From positions 1,991,062-2,055,061 of the forward strand of contig HE978651.1 in NCBI GenBank assembly GCA_000285855.2: DNA of 64,000 nt. Reading direction: 5' to 3'. Made by a program: the position numbers and the translations under genes. The DNA comes from Ruminococcus sp. JC304. GTDB taxonomy: Bacteria > Bacillota > Clostridia > Lachnospirales > Lachnospiraceae. Below are positions 8,386-17,040 of this stretch, piece by piece. Every line of letters begins with the position of its first letter. Within the stretch, counting starts at the first letter, position 1. The notes beneath the pieces are model-generated. The model did not search any database. It saw only the letters and a list, made by a program, of their open reading frames with translations, and was not told where the DNA came from.

Positions 8386-10602
8386 TTATCGCGGCCACTT
8401 TTTTACAATTGCATCACAGATACGGCGGCTGTTCTGGTCATCAAAATATTTATAAAAGCTTTTCTGCATTTTTTCATACTCTGGCCGAACAACAAAACGG
8501 TCATCTGCACATCTCTCCATATACGTCAATAATCCGTCCACATCCTGCGCACAGTCTCCGAACAATTCCCTGTCCATATCCAGATAACTTCCGTGTGCCT
8601 CCATATATTTATCTCTGTCAAACTGGAAAAATACCACCGGCTTGTCCAGATAAAATACATCCCAACATACACTGGAATAGTCTGTCACCAGCATTTTACA
8701 TCTCATCATCAACTCATTGGCAGGTTCTTCTCCAAATACGATCAGTCTGATCCTGTCTGATTCTACTGAAAAATCCTGTATAAATTCCCTGAATTTTGAG
8801 TGAAGATAAAAATTTGCCAAAAGATCATTTTTCTCCAGAAAGCTATGAAAACGTGGAGAATTAAGAAGCTCCATATAATTATGGAAATAATCACTTTCTT
8901 TAAATTCCTCCAGAGTTACATTCTCCAGCCAGGCTCTCCAGGTAGGCATGATCAGAATCTCTCTCAGTCCCTCAGACTTATCCTCAAGCACATCCCAGCG
9001 GGCAAAACCACTGTTTACAATTTCATCTTCCGCATAACCAAAATAGTCCTCAATGATTTTTTTCTCAAAATCCGAGGTTACCACAAACAAATCGCAGGAA
9101 CCGGATTTTCCCTTTCCATAGAAAAAATCCACCTTTTTTAATGCAGTCACACCATGCTGGAGAAATACCAGAGGTTTCTTTCTTAAATACCGTTTCAGAA
9201 TACTTCCACGCTGACGCATAGCGTACAAATGATTTCTGGTATCAGTACTTACCAGAAGTTCCGCTGCGATCATATAGATCATATGCCGGATACTCATAAA
9301 ATCCACCAGACGGCTTTGGTAAGCATCCAGTTTTTTTCTGTCAGGAGCATCCTTAGTGATCACATAATAGATATGATTTTTCTGTCTTTTCTCTTCCTCA
9401 TGGTCCATACAATGTTTAAAGAAATAATATCCATTATCCTGGGCCATCATACAGAATTTCTCATATACCAGCTGGATATGTCTGCTGTCCCAATATGGCT
9501 TCAGCAGATAATAAGCAGCAAAAGCAGTCAGCTCTTTTACCCGAAATCCCAAATGATCATATTCCCCTTCCTCACGAAACTGAAATGCCAGCTTTTTGGA
9601 AGAAGTATTATAGGGGTAAAGGAAAAATCCATTTCCTGTCTCATAGCTGCCTCTATAAAGAAAAGAAGTAAACAGACGGTATGACCTTGTCATGGAAACA
9701 GCTGCCTCAAACCTTTCTCCTGTCTCAGGATTTGCAAACATTACTACAACATCCCAATAGAGACTTTTCAGATCCACATTTTTCAATTCCAGACAGGCAT
9801 CCAGATACTGCAAATCTTTTTTTATTTTAACAGTTTTGATTTCAAAATTGTAACCGCATCTTTCTTCCTCCAGCTTACTTCTGAATCGAAAAACCACCTG
9901 TTCCGGTTTATAACCATATTTGTGAGAATCTGTAACCAGATGTAAATTCAGCATTCCCTTTTTCATAGTCAGATACCGAAGATGGCAGATCTGAGTCATT
10001 TTACGAATTCGCCACTCTGTACCAAATCCCAGGAACCATCTTCCGCCCTTATCCATGTATACACACAGAAGGAAATTACCGCCTTCTTCCCCATCTTCAC
10101 CGGTAAGATATATCCTATCTGTACAAGGCTGTACACAGATCCATGATTTTTTATCTTTCTGAAGATCTCTGTCTTCATTTGCCCTTTTTATGTCAGAAAA
10201 ACAATAGCGATGATATTGTCCATCCTCTACTGTTTCCAAAAGGATTCGAGTACTCTTATTACGACCGTGTTCCAATTCAGATACAAGATGACCAATTTCC
10301 AGCAGAAGCTCATTTTCTTTTTCTGCTGTAACTGCATTTTCAAAATAAATTTCCTGATTTTTCACACCTGCCAGAATAACTCTCATCTGCTGAAATTCTT
10401 TCCAGGATCTGTCAGTCAGGATAATTTTCAGACTACCGTTTTTCTCAACCTGTATATCAGCATTTAATTCCTCTTCAGCCGTAAGATTATACAAAGGAAG
10501 ACTCTCTGTAATAAGATTTCCCTGTGTATCCAGCTTCTGTATTCTGTATTCTTCTGTAATTTCTTCTATCCGACACTGATCCAGATTAATTTTTGTCTCC
10601 AC
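8386..10602 (-). CDS. CDP-glycerol glycerophosphotransferase family protein, long N-terminal region
   Basis: A 738-residue protein. About 330 N-terminal residues are beta-rich and resemble the repeated TarF/TagF-associated accessory regions. The C-terminal catalytic domain has VFLQHGVTALKKVD and LVTDYSSVCWDVFY. The normal HP motif reads YLHSK. It is the first gene of the polymer operon, behind a near-consensus promoter at 10667-10694. The start codon is GTG with GGAGG eight bases upstream. It is a likely chain polymerase, but which of the four paralogues primes and which polymerises cannot be decided from sequence alone. Confidence 0.85.
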   Translation of the reverse strand: METKINLDQCRIEEITEEYRIQKLDTQGNLITESLPLYNLTAEEELNADIQVEKNGSLKIILTDRSWKEFQQMRVILAGVKNQEIYFENAVTAEKENELLLEIGHLVSELEHGRNKSTRILLETVEDGQYHRYCFSDIKRANEDRDLQKDKKSWICVQPCTDRIYLTGEDGEEGGNFLLCVYMDKGGRWFLGFGTEWRIRKMTQICHLRYLTMKKGMLNLHLVTDSHKYGYKPEQVVFRFRSKLEEERCGYNFEIKTVKIKKDLQYLDACLELKNVDLKSLYWDVVVMFANPETGERFEAAVSMTRSYRLFTSFLYRGSYETGNGFFLYPYNTSSKKLAFQFREEGEYDHLGFRVKELTAFAAYYLLKPYWDSRHIQLVYEKFCMMAQDNGYYFFKHCMDHEEEKRQKNHIYYVITKDAPDRKKLDAYQSRLVDFMSIRHMIYMIAAELLVSTDTRNHLYAMRQRGSILKRYLRKKPLVFLQHGVTALKKVDFFYGKGKSGSCDLFVVTSDFEKKIIEDYFGYAEDEIVNSGFARWDVLEDKSEGLREILIMPTWRAWLENVTLEEFKESDYFHNYMELLNSPRFHSFLEKNDLLANFYLHSKFREFIQDFSVESDRIRLIVFGEEPANELMMRCKMLVTDYSSVCWDVFYLDKPVVFFQFDRDKYMEAHGSYLDMDRELFGDCAQDVDGLLTYMERCADDRFVVRPEYEKMQKSFYKYFDDQNSRRICDAIVKKWPR

Positions 10603-10666
10603 CTGGCTTTCCTCCGATTCTTCTTATCTATATTTATTTATATTTTTATATAAGCATATCATATTT

Positions 10667-10694
10667 ATTATAAAGAAATCTATAAGAAAGTCAA
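10667..10694 (-). promoter_or_regulatory. Sigma-A promoter of the polymer operon
   Basis: On the minus strand TTGACT (10689-10694) and TATAAT (10667-10672) are separated by 16 bp, about 65 bp ahead of the GTG start at 10602. Confidence 0.8.
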
Positions 10695-10717
10695 TCTCTC
10701 ACAGATTTTTTCAACTC

Positions 10718-10749
10718 AAAAAAACCGCCGATTTTCATCAACGGTTTTT
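10718..10749 (-). terminator. Terminator after tagH
   Basis: AAAAACCG (10720-10727) pairs with CGGTTTTT (10742-10749). On the minus strand the stem ends in a run of seven T. It lies directly after the tagH stop and separates the two polymer transcription units. Confidence 0.75.
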
Positions 10750-10756
10750 CACTTAT

Positions 10757-11488
10757 TCAGCTCATAAATTCCTCATATGCTTCCAGAACTTCCTTTGTTT
10801 CTCCCTGCATACGAAGTTCTCCCTCATGAAGCCACAAAATACTGGTACATAATTCCTGCAGCTGCTGAGAACTATGGGAAACGATCACTACGGTACGGTC
10901 CTCATTGGAAATCAGTTCTTTCATCTTGTTATAGCTTTTCTTTTTGAACTTGGCATCACCTACGCTAAGTACCTCATCGATCAACATGATATCAGCTTCC
11001 AGAATGGCTGTAATAGAAAAGGCCAGTTTGGAATACATACCACTGGAATAAGTTTTAACCGGCATATCAATAAATTTTCCCAGACCTGCAAAATTGATGA
11101 TCTCATCCATTTTGGCTCTTACCTGTTCTTCACTGAACCCCAGGAGCAACCCGGACAGGAGAATATTCTCACGGCCGGTAAGTTTCTTCTGAAAACCAAC
11201 TCCGATGGACAGTAAAGATACACTGTTTCCGTGGAGATCAATGCTTCCCTCATCGGGAGAAAAGATTCCTGCAATCGCTTTCAGCATTGTAGATTTTCCA
11301 CTTCCATTTTTACCTACAATTCCCAGGATCTCGCCTTTTTTTACAGAAAAGCTTACTCCCTTCACTGCTTCAAACACTTCTGTATTCGTCTTTTTCAGTT
11401 GAAGCAGACTTCTCTTTATAGAAAAAGATTTCAGGCATTTATAACTGATATGCAAATCTTTTACGTCAATCGCATTTTCCCGTTCCAT
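10757..11488 (-). CDS. tagH: ABC transporter ATPase for teichoic acid/polysaccharide export
   Basis: A 243-residue ATPase with Walker A GKNGSGKST (about 58-66), a VKTYSSGM signature region typical of polysaccharide exporters (instead of LSGGQ), Walker B ADIMLIDEVLSVGD and an H-loop VIVSHS. It powers flipping of lipid-linked polymer across the membrane together with the permease encoded one base upstream. It is shorter than Bacillus TagH because it lacks the long extracytoplasmic C-terminal extension. Same operon as tagD and tagG. The name is given by context; an O-antigen-type Wzt ATPase is the alternative. Confidence 0.85.
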   Translation of the reverse strand: MERENAIDVKDLHISYKCLKSFSIKRSLLQLKKTNTEVFEAVKGVSFSVKKGEILGIVGKNGSGKSTMLKAIAGIFSPDEGSIDLHGNSVSLLSIGVGFQKKLTGRENILLSGLLLGFSEEQVRAKMDEIINFAGLGKFIDMPVKTYSSGMYSKLAFSITAILEADIMLIDEVLSVGDAKFKKKSYNKMKELISNEDRTVVIVSHSSQQLQELCTSILWLHEGELRMQGETKEVLEAYEEFMS

Positions 11489-11489
11489 A

Positions 11490-12272
11490 TTACATCACCT
11501 TTACATAACTGTTTTCATATTTATAAATTGTTTTTACTCCGATCCAGCAAAGAAGCAGTGAGACAACTCCCCACAAAACAATCAGCTTCCTGTACGGCAG
11601 AGAAGAATAAAGCATACAACGTCTGGCTGATTCAATCAGCATGGATACCGGATTACATTTCAGCAGAATGCTTCTGTATGGCTCTGAAAGCTTGGTTCCT
11701 ATAGAATAAAAAATACCACTCATATAAAACATGAGGCGAAGCACAACGTTCATAACATTATAAAGATCGTCCACAAAGACTCCAAAATGAAGAACAATGC
11801 AGCTAAGCCCAAAAGTAAACAGTGCCAGTACGATCATAACAGGTATCATATAAATGATATTCCATGTCAGTGGTACTCTGTAAATGATCAGCATAATGGC
11901 GATCAGGCCAAAAGATACCAGCATTTTAAACCCATTGACCATCATTCTCTGTAAAATAAGAATATATTTGGGAACATATACCTTAGATACAATAGAGCTG
12001 TTGTTTCTCACAAGCTTTACGCTTTGAATTACTGTCTTATTAAAAAAGTTCCACAATGTAAGACCAACAAAAACAAACAAAGGAAAATATTGTACACTGC
12101 TTCGAAATACAACAATAGCAATAAAAGTATATACCATCATAAAAAGCAGGGGATCCAGTACCCACCATAGCCAGTTCAGATAAGAGCTGGCAACTTCCGC
12201 TTTCAGATCTGCCCTTGCCGCAAATTTGGCATAAGCAAAATATCTTTTCATATCTTTGATAAATCGATTCAT
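11490..12272 (-). CDS. tagG: ABC-2 type polymer export permease
   Basis: A 260-residue membrane protein with about six transmembrane helices and the ABC-2 family features: an amphipathic N-terminus, YLNWLWWVLDPLLFMMVYTF and a re-entrant C-terminal half with FYMSGIFYSIG and LKCNPVSMLIESARR. It forms the channel for lipid-linked polymer with the ATPase directly downstream (1 bp gap). The upstream neighbour is tagD, which supports a teichoic acid substrate rather than another polysaccharide. An AGGAG site precedes the ATG. Confidence 0.87.
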   Translation of the reverse strand: MNRFIKDMKRYFAYAKFAARADLKAEVASSYLNWLWWVLDPLLFMMVYTFIAIVVFRSSVQYFPLFVFVGLTLWNFFNKTVIQSVKLVRNNSSIVSKVYVPKYILILQRMMVNGFKMLVSFGLIAIMLIIYRVPLTWNIIYMIPVMIVLALFTFGLSCIVLHFGVFVDDLYNVMNVVLRLMFYMSGIFYSIGTKLSEPYRSILLKCNPVSMLIESARRCMLYSSLPYRKLIVLWGVVSLLLCWIGVKTIYKYENSYVKVM

Positions 12273-12289
12273 TTTCTTCGCTCCTGTTT

Positions 12290-12688
12290 TTACTCTTTTA
12301 TCTGCAGATCATTTTTTATCTGCGTAGAGGAAATCTCAGGTGTTCTCGGCAGATAAACCACTTTACAGCCCTCCTCTTCCAGGAAGTCAAATTTACCGGT
12401 CCAGTCATCACCCATAACAAAGGTGTCAACATGATATTCCTTTACATCTGTACGCTTCTGTGCCCAATTTTCCTCCGGAATCACCAGATCAACAAACCGG
12501 ATAGCTTCCAGAAGCTGTTTTCTTTTCTCATAGGAAAAATAACATTTCTTATGTTTCTCATTCCAGTTAAATTCATCTGTAGAAAGACCAACGATCAGAT
12601 AATCTCCCATCTCTTTTGCTCTTCTGAGCAGATTAATATGTCCATAATGCAGAAGATCAAAGGTTCCATACGTAATCACTCTTCTCAT
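12290..12688 (-). CDS. tagD: Glycerol-3-phosphate cytidylyltransferase
   Basis: A 132-residue enzyme making CDP-glycerol from CTP and glycerol 3-phosphate, the donor for the four glycerophosphotransferases downstream. The hallmark motifs are present: VITYGTFDLLHYGHINLL (HxGH nucleotide site), STDEFN, MGDDWTGKFDFL and the C-terminal RTPEISST. The start at 12688 fits the known TagD N-terminus (M-K/R-R-V-I-T-Y-G-T-F-D). An AAGGAG lies 13 bases upstream, which is rather long; a TTG at 12721 in frame is less likely. First gene of tagD-tagG-tagH. Confidence 0.93.
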   Translation of the reverse strand: MRRVITYGTFDLLHYGHINLLRRAKEMGDYLIVGLSTDEFNWNEKHKKCYFSYEKRKQLLEAIRFVDLVIPEENWAQKRTDVKEYHVDTFVMGDDWTGKFDFLEEEGCKVVYLPRTPEISSTQIKNDLQIKE

Positions 12689-12782
12689 TTTATCCGAATT
12701 TCTCCTTTTCGTTCTTAACAAATACCAGGATCTTGATATTTACCGGCTGTCCTTTCTCATAACAGCCTCCGCAATCTTTCTA

Positions 12783-12811
12783 AATATAGCATAGAACAAA
12801 ATAGATTTCAA
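12783..12811 (-). promoter_or_regulatory. Sigma-A promoter of tagDGH
   Basis: TTGAAA (12806-12811), 17-bp spacer, TATATT (12783-12788) on the minus strand. It begins right at the T-tract of the preceding terminator. Confidence 0.75.
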
Positions 12812-12812
12812 T

Positions 12813-12837
12813 AAAAAACCCGGCCAAAGGCCAGGTT
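12813..12837 (-). terminator. Terminator after the TPM-domain gene
   Basis: AACCTGGCC and GGCCGGGTT arms with a 3-base loop are followed by T6 on the minus strand (arms 12829-12837 and 12817-12825). Confidence 0.85.
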
Positions 12838-12896
12838 TTCTGTTTTATCTAATAAATTTCTCTTATATAAGAGTTTGCTCCAACAACATTACCATG

Positions 12897-13724
12897 TCAG
12901 AATGAACCTCCTGAGCCTCCATGAGTCTCCCCCGAAGAACTGGTATGTACGCTGCTGCCGCCGCCGGAATCATCATCCTTGGGCTTTGCAGTCTTGGTCA
13001 CCTGATGATACAGGAATACGTCATTGCTCCGGGTAATCTGCAGGCTTCCATTTACCATATAATCTGCCGCATCTGGTTTCATACGCACAGTTTTCATCTG
13101 TCCCCTCATAATTCCTGTAATAATCAGTGCAATCACCAGGCCGATTCCTATGGAAATAGGAAGTGCCCAGGGTGATAAGGGTTTTTCCGGCAGATTACCC
13201 TTATCAAAGGGTTCTCCTGTCTGAGCCTGGACTATAAACTCCTGACACAGATCTGCAAAAGTGGTAAAGCTGTCATAATAGTATCCGTCTGACAGATCAG
13301 ATTGAAACTGCTCTACCATATATTCCTGCCCAGCATCTGTAAAATCATAAATGGCTTCCCCATGAGTGCTAATCCACCATTTACGCTCAGACATAGTTAT
13401 GAGAAAAAGAATTCCACTGTTATCTTCTCCCATTCCATAGCCTTCATAATCGAAATAATCATCTGCATAATCCATAGGCTCTGCGCCATTGATGGTTTCT
13501 TCTGTAAGTATAACCACATCACAGTCGTACTCCTGGCTGATCTCATCCAGTTTTGATTCCAGTTCCAGAGCCTCATCCTCATCCAAAAGCCCTGCATTAT
13601 CCACAAGTCTGGCAGGGTGACCGCTCTCAGCCAAAACAGTTACCGGCTGGACTGCTCCTATAGGCAGAAGCCCGGATACGGAGACTGCCGCCGCCAGAAA
13701 TAAAGGTATTATTTTTTTCTTCAT
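12897..13724 (-). CDS. TPM-domain membrane protein (YdjH/UPF0603-like)
   Basis: About 275 residues: signal peptide (MKKKIIPLFLAAAVSVSGLL), an extracytoplasmic TPM domain (LVDNAGLLDEDEALELESKL...WWISTHGEAIYDFTDAG), one transmembrane helix near residue 180 (SIGIGLVIALIITGIM) and a Gly/Ser-rich tail ending GGSGGSF. It resembles Bacillus YdjH. The start at 13724 is preceded by an AGGGGGG site; a longer frame from 13805 would overlap the upstream gene and lose the signal peptide. Last of three genes with a zinc-ribbon membrane protein and an SPFH protein. Role in membrane stress is inferred from the Bacillus ydjGHI group. Confidence 0.8.
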   Translation of the reverse strand: MKKKIIPLFLAAAVSVSGLLPIGAVQPVTVLAESGHPARLVDNAGLLDEDEALELESKLDEISQEYDCDVVILTEETINGAEPMDYADDYFDYEGYGMGEDNSGILFLITMSERKWWISTHGEAIYDFTDAGQEYMVEQFQSDLSDGYYYDSFTTFADLCQEFIVQAQTGEPFDKGNLPEKPLSPWALPISIGIGLVIALIITGIMRGQMKTVRMKPDAADYMVNGSLQITRSNDVFLYHQVTKTAKPKDDDSGGGSSVHTSSSGETHGGSGGSF

Positions 13725-13738
13725 ATTCCCAGTCCCCC

Positions 13739-14827
13739 CTAATGTATCAGTAATGCAACCAGATAGGCAGCAATGGAAAATACAGCTGTCAGTCCCAAAA
13801 GCCATCTGGTATAGGCACCATTATCTACTGGCAGATCACCGGTCATTCTCCCGGTCTGACCGTTCATTGCAAAAATATATTTTTTACCTCTCCAGGTAGT
13901 ATTCAGGATCCAGACAGGATACAGTGCGTATTTTGCATCTCCTCCGGAAATACGAACATTGGTATTCTCCGGGATTACAGAGGCATATCCCTTTACCGTA
14001 TCTCTCAATACATCCTGAGCACTTTCCTTCATTCTTTCTCTGGCTCTGTCTGTGCTCTGCTGTGCATCTACATCATACTTATCTGCCAGATATCCAGAGA
14101 GATAAGCGGTCTGAAATTCCACAGCATCTGCTACCTTGTATGGTTCTATGGATTCCATAAGATCATCCGGCATTCTGGAAGAACCGTCTACAGGCACAGA
14201 CACAAAGGACATATTTCCGCTTCTGTCTACGGAATAATAACTCGTCTCTGTGTAATCATAATCACTGTCACTCCATACCCTGACCTTGGTTGCCTTGTAT
14301 CGCGCATCCGCTGCCACATCTGCATCAAAGAGCCAGAACGGAACATAAATGCCTTTAATTTCATCAATATGATTTTCTCTTCGGAAAACCTTTGGAAGGA
14401 GTGGTCTTCCCTTGATATGCTTATAATAGGCTTCTTTTGCCGCTTTTTTATCAAGCTTAAAGGGAATAACCATATCCGGCCGCAGAGCACCTCTGAACCT
14501 TTCCGTCAGAATTACAGGGTTCCCACAATAAGGACAGCTTGTTGCACCTGTATTCTCATCCGATACGATCTCACCACCGCAGGATTTACAGGTGTAAACA
14601 TTCATTCCATCTGTTTCCCCCTCCTGCCACTGCTTTCCCGGGTCTGTCTGCCAGTCAGAAATATCATCCTTCTGCTCGGCTTCCTTTGACAACTGTTCAT
14701 CATACTTTTTCAGAGTTTCCAAATCGAACTCTGTATCACAATAGGGACACTTCATTTTTTGTGAATGACTGTCAAATTCTATGGCCCCGCCACAGGAAGG
14801 GCATTTATATTCATTTATATCAGACAT
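13739..14827 (-). CDS. Zinc-ribbon membrane protein (YdjG-like)
   Basis: A 362-residue protein starting with two zinc ribbons: CPSCGG...CPYCDTEF at about 9-34 and CKSCGGE...SCPYCGNPV at about 80-105. A long beta-rich region follows (GIYVPFWLFDADVAADARYKATK), and a single C-terminal helix (LLGLTAVFSIAAYLVALLI) probably anchors it with the bulk in the cytosol. The order and architecture match Bacillus YdjG. The next gene (TPM) starts 14 bp downstream and the SPFH gene is 65 bp upstream, so the three are one unit. Molecular function is not established; helicase-like database names for such zinc ribbons would be misleading. Confidence 0.75.
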   Translation of the reverse strand: MSDINEYKCPSCGGAIEFDSHSQKMKCPYCDTEFDLETLKKYDEQLSKEAEQKDDISDWQTDPGKQWQEGETDGMNVYTCKSCGGEIVSDENTGATSCPYCGNPVILTERFRGALRPDMVIPFKLDKKAAKEAYYKHIKGRPLLPKVFRRENHIDEIKGIYVPFWLFDADVAADARYKATKVRVWSDSDYDYTETSYYSVDRSGNMSFVSVPVDGSSRMPDDLMESIEPYKVADAVEFQTAYLSGYLADKYDVDAQQSTDRARERMKESAQDVLRDTVKGYASVIPENTNVRISGGDAKYALYPVWILNTTWRGKKYIFAMNGQTGRMTGDLPVDNGAYTRWLLGLTAVFSIAAYLVALLIH

Positions 14828-14892
14828 AGGCTTCCCCCTTGTTGTTTTTCAAAATTTACTTTCCATCAAAATAATAAATTACATTTTCTGTT

Positions 14893-16188
14893 TTATGGTC
14901 TCGGTCTTCCACATTCAGCACAAAACTTACCTTTATTTACTGTTCCACATTCACAGGTCCATTCTTCCTGTGGTCTTGGTTTTCCACACTCGGCACAGAA
15001 TTTACCTGTGTTCTGTGTTCCACAGCTGCAGGTCCATACTCCGGCTTGAGGTTTCGGTTTTCCACACTGAGCACAGAACTTACCTGTATTTTCAGCTCCG
15101 CACTCACATTTCCATGCTCCTGCCGGAGCCGCCGTACTCTGCTGTGCCGCCTGATTCTGTGCCGCAGACTGTGCTGCCTGCTGTGCCCCCATCTGGTAAA
15201 GGCCCTGCATATTGGCTCCACCAGCCTGCTGTGCCATTCCCATTCCCATAAATCCGGTCATTGCTCCTGCTGTATTAGAAGCTGCTGACTTCATAGCGTC
15301 TGCCTGAGCTCCGGCCAGTGTAGCTGCTGCCATAGTCGGATCCCTGAGAATTGCATTCTTCTGTGCATCCTTGATCAGCTGCGCATCCTCTTCCGGAAGA
15401 GTTACCGGATTCAATGCAATGGACACAATAGCCAGACCTCTGATTTCCTTCCATTTTTGAGTCAACTCCTTGTTCATGGCATCGCAAAGCTCATTCACAT
15501 GTCCCGGAATAGCACTTGGACGGATTCCCAACTCAGATATCTGGGCAAATGCAGGCTGCAGGGCGCTGACAAACTCTGTTTTTAACTGATCCTGGATCTG
15601 ATCTCTGTCGTACTGCTGCTCCACATTTCCGCACACATTGGCATAAAACAGAAGAGGATCTACGATTCTGTAGGAATATACACCATTGCAACGTACAGAT
15701 ACATCAATATCCAGACCAATATTTCTGTCTACTACTCTGAATGGAATAGGATTTGCTGTTCCGAATTTGTTTCCGATCAGCTCCTTGGTATTAAAATAGT
15801 AAACTCTCTGATCTTTTCCTGTATCTCCACCATATGCAAAACGTTTTTTCATGGTATCAAAAGTATTCAAAATACCTTCACTGAGATTTCCACTGAAAAT
15901 ACTTGGCTCTGAAGAAGTATCATATGTAAATTCTCCCGGCTCAGCACAAACCTCTACAACCTTTCCCTGTTCCACAATGATCATACATTGGCCGTCAGCC
16001 ACTGCAATACCGGAACCATTGGAAATAATATTATCATTTCCCCGTTTATTAGAGGAACGACCCCCGATTCTTTTCTCACCTTTCACCACAAGTACATCAT
16101 TATCAATTGCTTCACAATAGAAAAACTCTTTCCACTGATCAGCCATTGTTCCGCCAAATGCACCTGCTGCCGCTTTAATTAATCCCAT
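14893..16188 (-). CDS. SPFH-domain protein with three C-terminal zinc ribbons (YdjI-like)
   Basis: A 431-residue protein of the virion-core/YdjI SPFH group. Residues 1-290 carry the SPFH-like fold (MGLIKAAAGAFGGTMADQWKEFF start is typical). A low-complexity Ala/Gln/Gly/Met linker (about 290-360) follows, then three near-identical zinc ribbons of the form W-x-C-x-C-G...GKFCAxCG. These ribbons probably arose by internal duplication. It likely forms membrane-associated oligomers and recruits the zinc-ribbon partner encoded next. It leads the cassette and has its own promoter at 16267-16295. No pspA-like gene is seen in this window. Confidence 0.82.
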   Translation of the reverse strand: MGLIKAAAGAFGGTMADQWKEFFYCEAIDNDVLVVKGEKRIGGRSSNKRGNDNIISNGSGIAVADGQCMIIVEQGKVVEVCAEPGEFTYDTSSEPSIFSGNLSEGILNTFDTMKKRFAYGGDTGKDQRVYYFNTKELIGNKFGTANPIPFRVVDRNIGLDIDVSVRCNGVYSYRIVDPLLFYANVCGNVEQQYDRDQIQDQLKTEFVSALQPAFAQISELGIRPSAIPGHVNELCDAMNKELTQKWKEIRGLAIVSIALNPVTLPEEDAQLIKDAQKNAILRDPTMAAATLAGAQADAMKSAASNTAGAMTGFMGMGMAQQAGGANMQGLYQMGAQQAAQSAAQNQAAQQSTAAPAGAWKCECGAENTGKFCAQCGKPKPQAGVWTCSCGTQNTGKFCAECGKPRPQEEWTCECGTVNKGKFCAECGRPRP

Positions 16189-16266
16189 AGTTTATCTCCT
16201 TTCAAAACTTTCATTATCTTGTTTTCATTCTTTTCCCGAATTGTATGAATCTTTATGCATAAATTT

Positions 16267-16295
16267 ATCATATCATATTTTCTCAGTCCTGTCAT
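16267..16295 (-). promoter_or_regulatory. Promoter of the SPFH cassette
   Basis: ATGACA (16290-16295), 17-bp spacer and TATGAT (16267-16272) on the minus strand; an AAAGGAG ribosome site and ATG follow about 80 bp on. Confidence 0.6.
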
Positions 16296-16353
16296 TCGCA
16301 AAAACTCCTGTTTTCTGTCATTTTACAACATATATAGTCAAGCGGATATTCGC

Positions 16354-16392
16354 AAAAAAACCGCTGTATAAGTTTTCTTTCTTATACAGCGG
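16354..16392 (-). terminator. Terminator after the flavodoxin gene
   Basis: A perfect 12-bp stem (CCGCTGTATAAG at 16361-16372, CTTATACAGCGG at 16381-16392) with an 8-base loop ends in seven T on the minus strand. Confidence 0.9.
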
Positions 16393-16436
16393 CATGTCAA
16401 TTTCTGTTATTAATTCTTTACTTCTTATCTATTCTG

Positions 16437-16859
16437 TTATAATAATGAAGCACCTAAAGCCTTGCATGCATCTGTAGCTTCATCATCCGGTTCCTCCTGG
16501 CAGATCACGCTGTCGCATACAAGATTTGCACCTGCTTCTTTACAGGACTCTTCCCAGTTACGCATCCATTCTCCGTCTCCCCAGCCGTAAGAGCCAAACA
16601 GAGCGATGTTTTTGCCTTTCAGGGCATCTTTGCATCCATCAAACATTGGCTCGAATTCTGTATCTTCAAGAACTTCATCTCCCATTGCAGGGCATCCGAA
16701 AGCGATTGCATCATATTCAGCAACTTTAGAACCATCAAAATCCTCACAGGTATGAAGAACAGCCTCGCCGCCTTTTTCCCTGATTCCGTCTGCAACTGCC
16801 TTTGCCATTGCTTCTGTGTTTCCTGTGCTACTCCAATATACAACTGCTACTTTACTCAT
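16437..16859 (-). CDS. Flavodoxin
   Basis: A 140-residue short-chain flavodoxin. The phosphate-binding loop WSSTGNTEAMA (about 9-19) and the FMN-contacting FGCPAMGDE and FGSYGWGDGEWM segments are in place. It carries one or two electrons between redox enzymes and replaces ferredoxin when iron is short. The start has AAGGAGG nine bases ahead. The DUF3793 gene lies upstream on the same strand, a pairing that may reflect shared iron control. The upstream gap (16860-17040) holds a TATAAT box without a good -35 and a small AAAAGTC/GACTTTT hairpin. Confidence 0.93.
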   Translation of the reverse strand: MSKVAVVYWSSTGNTEAMAKAVADGIREKGGEAVLHTCEDFDGSKVAEYDAIAFGCPAMGDEVLEDTEFEPMFDGCKDALKGKNIALFGSYGWGDGEWMRNWEESCKEAGANLVCDSVICQEEPDDEATDACKALGASLL

Positions 16860-17040
16860 GATTAAAATCCTCCTTAAAATCTGCTTTAACAGTAATTCTC
16901 ATTTTATTTATAATAAAAAGTCACAGGACTTTTCTATTATACAACTTCTTAAACAAACATTATTTATTCCCATGCCTGTTCGATGTTATAGAAACACACC
17001 TTTGTCAAACGATGTTCGTAGTTCGTATAATTTAGGATAT

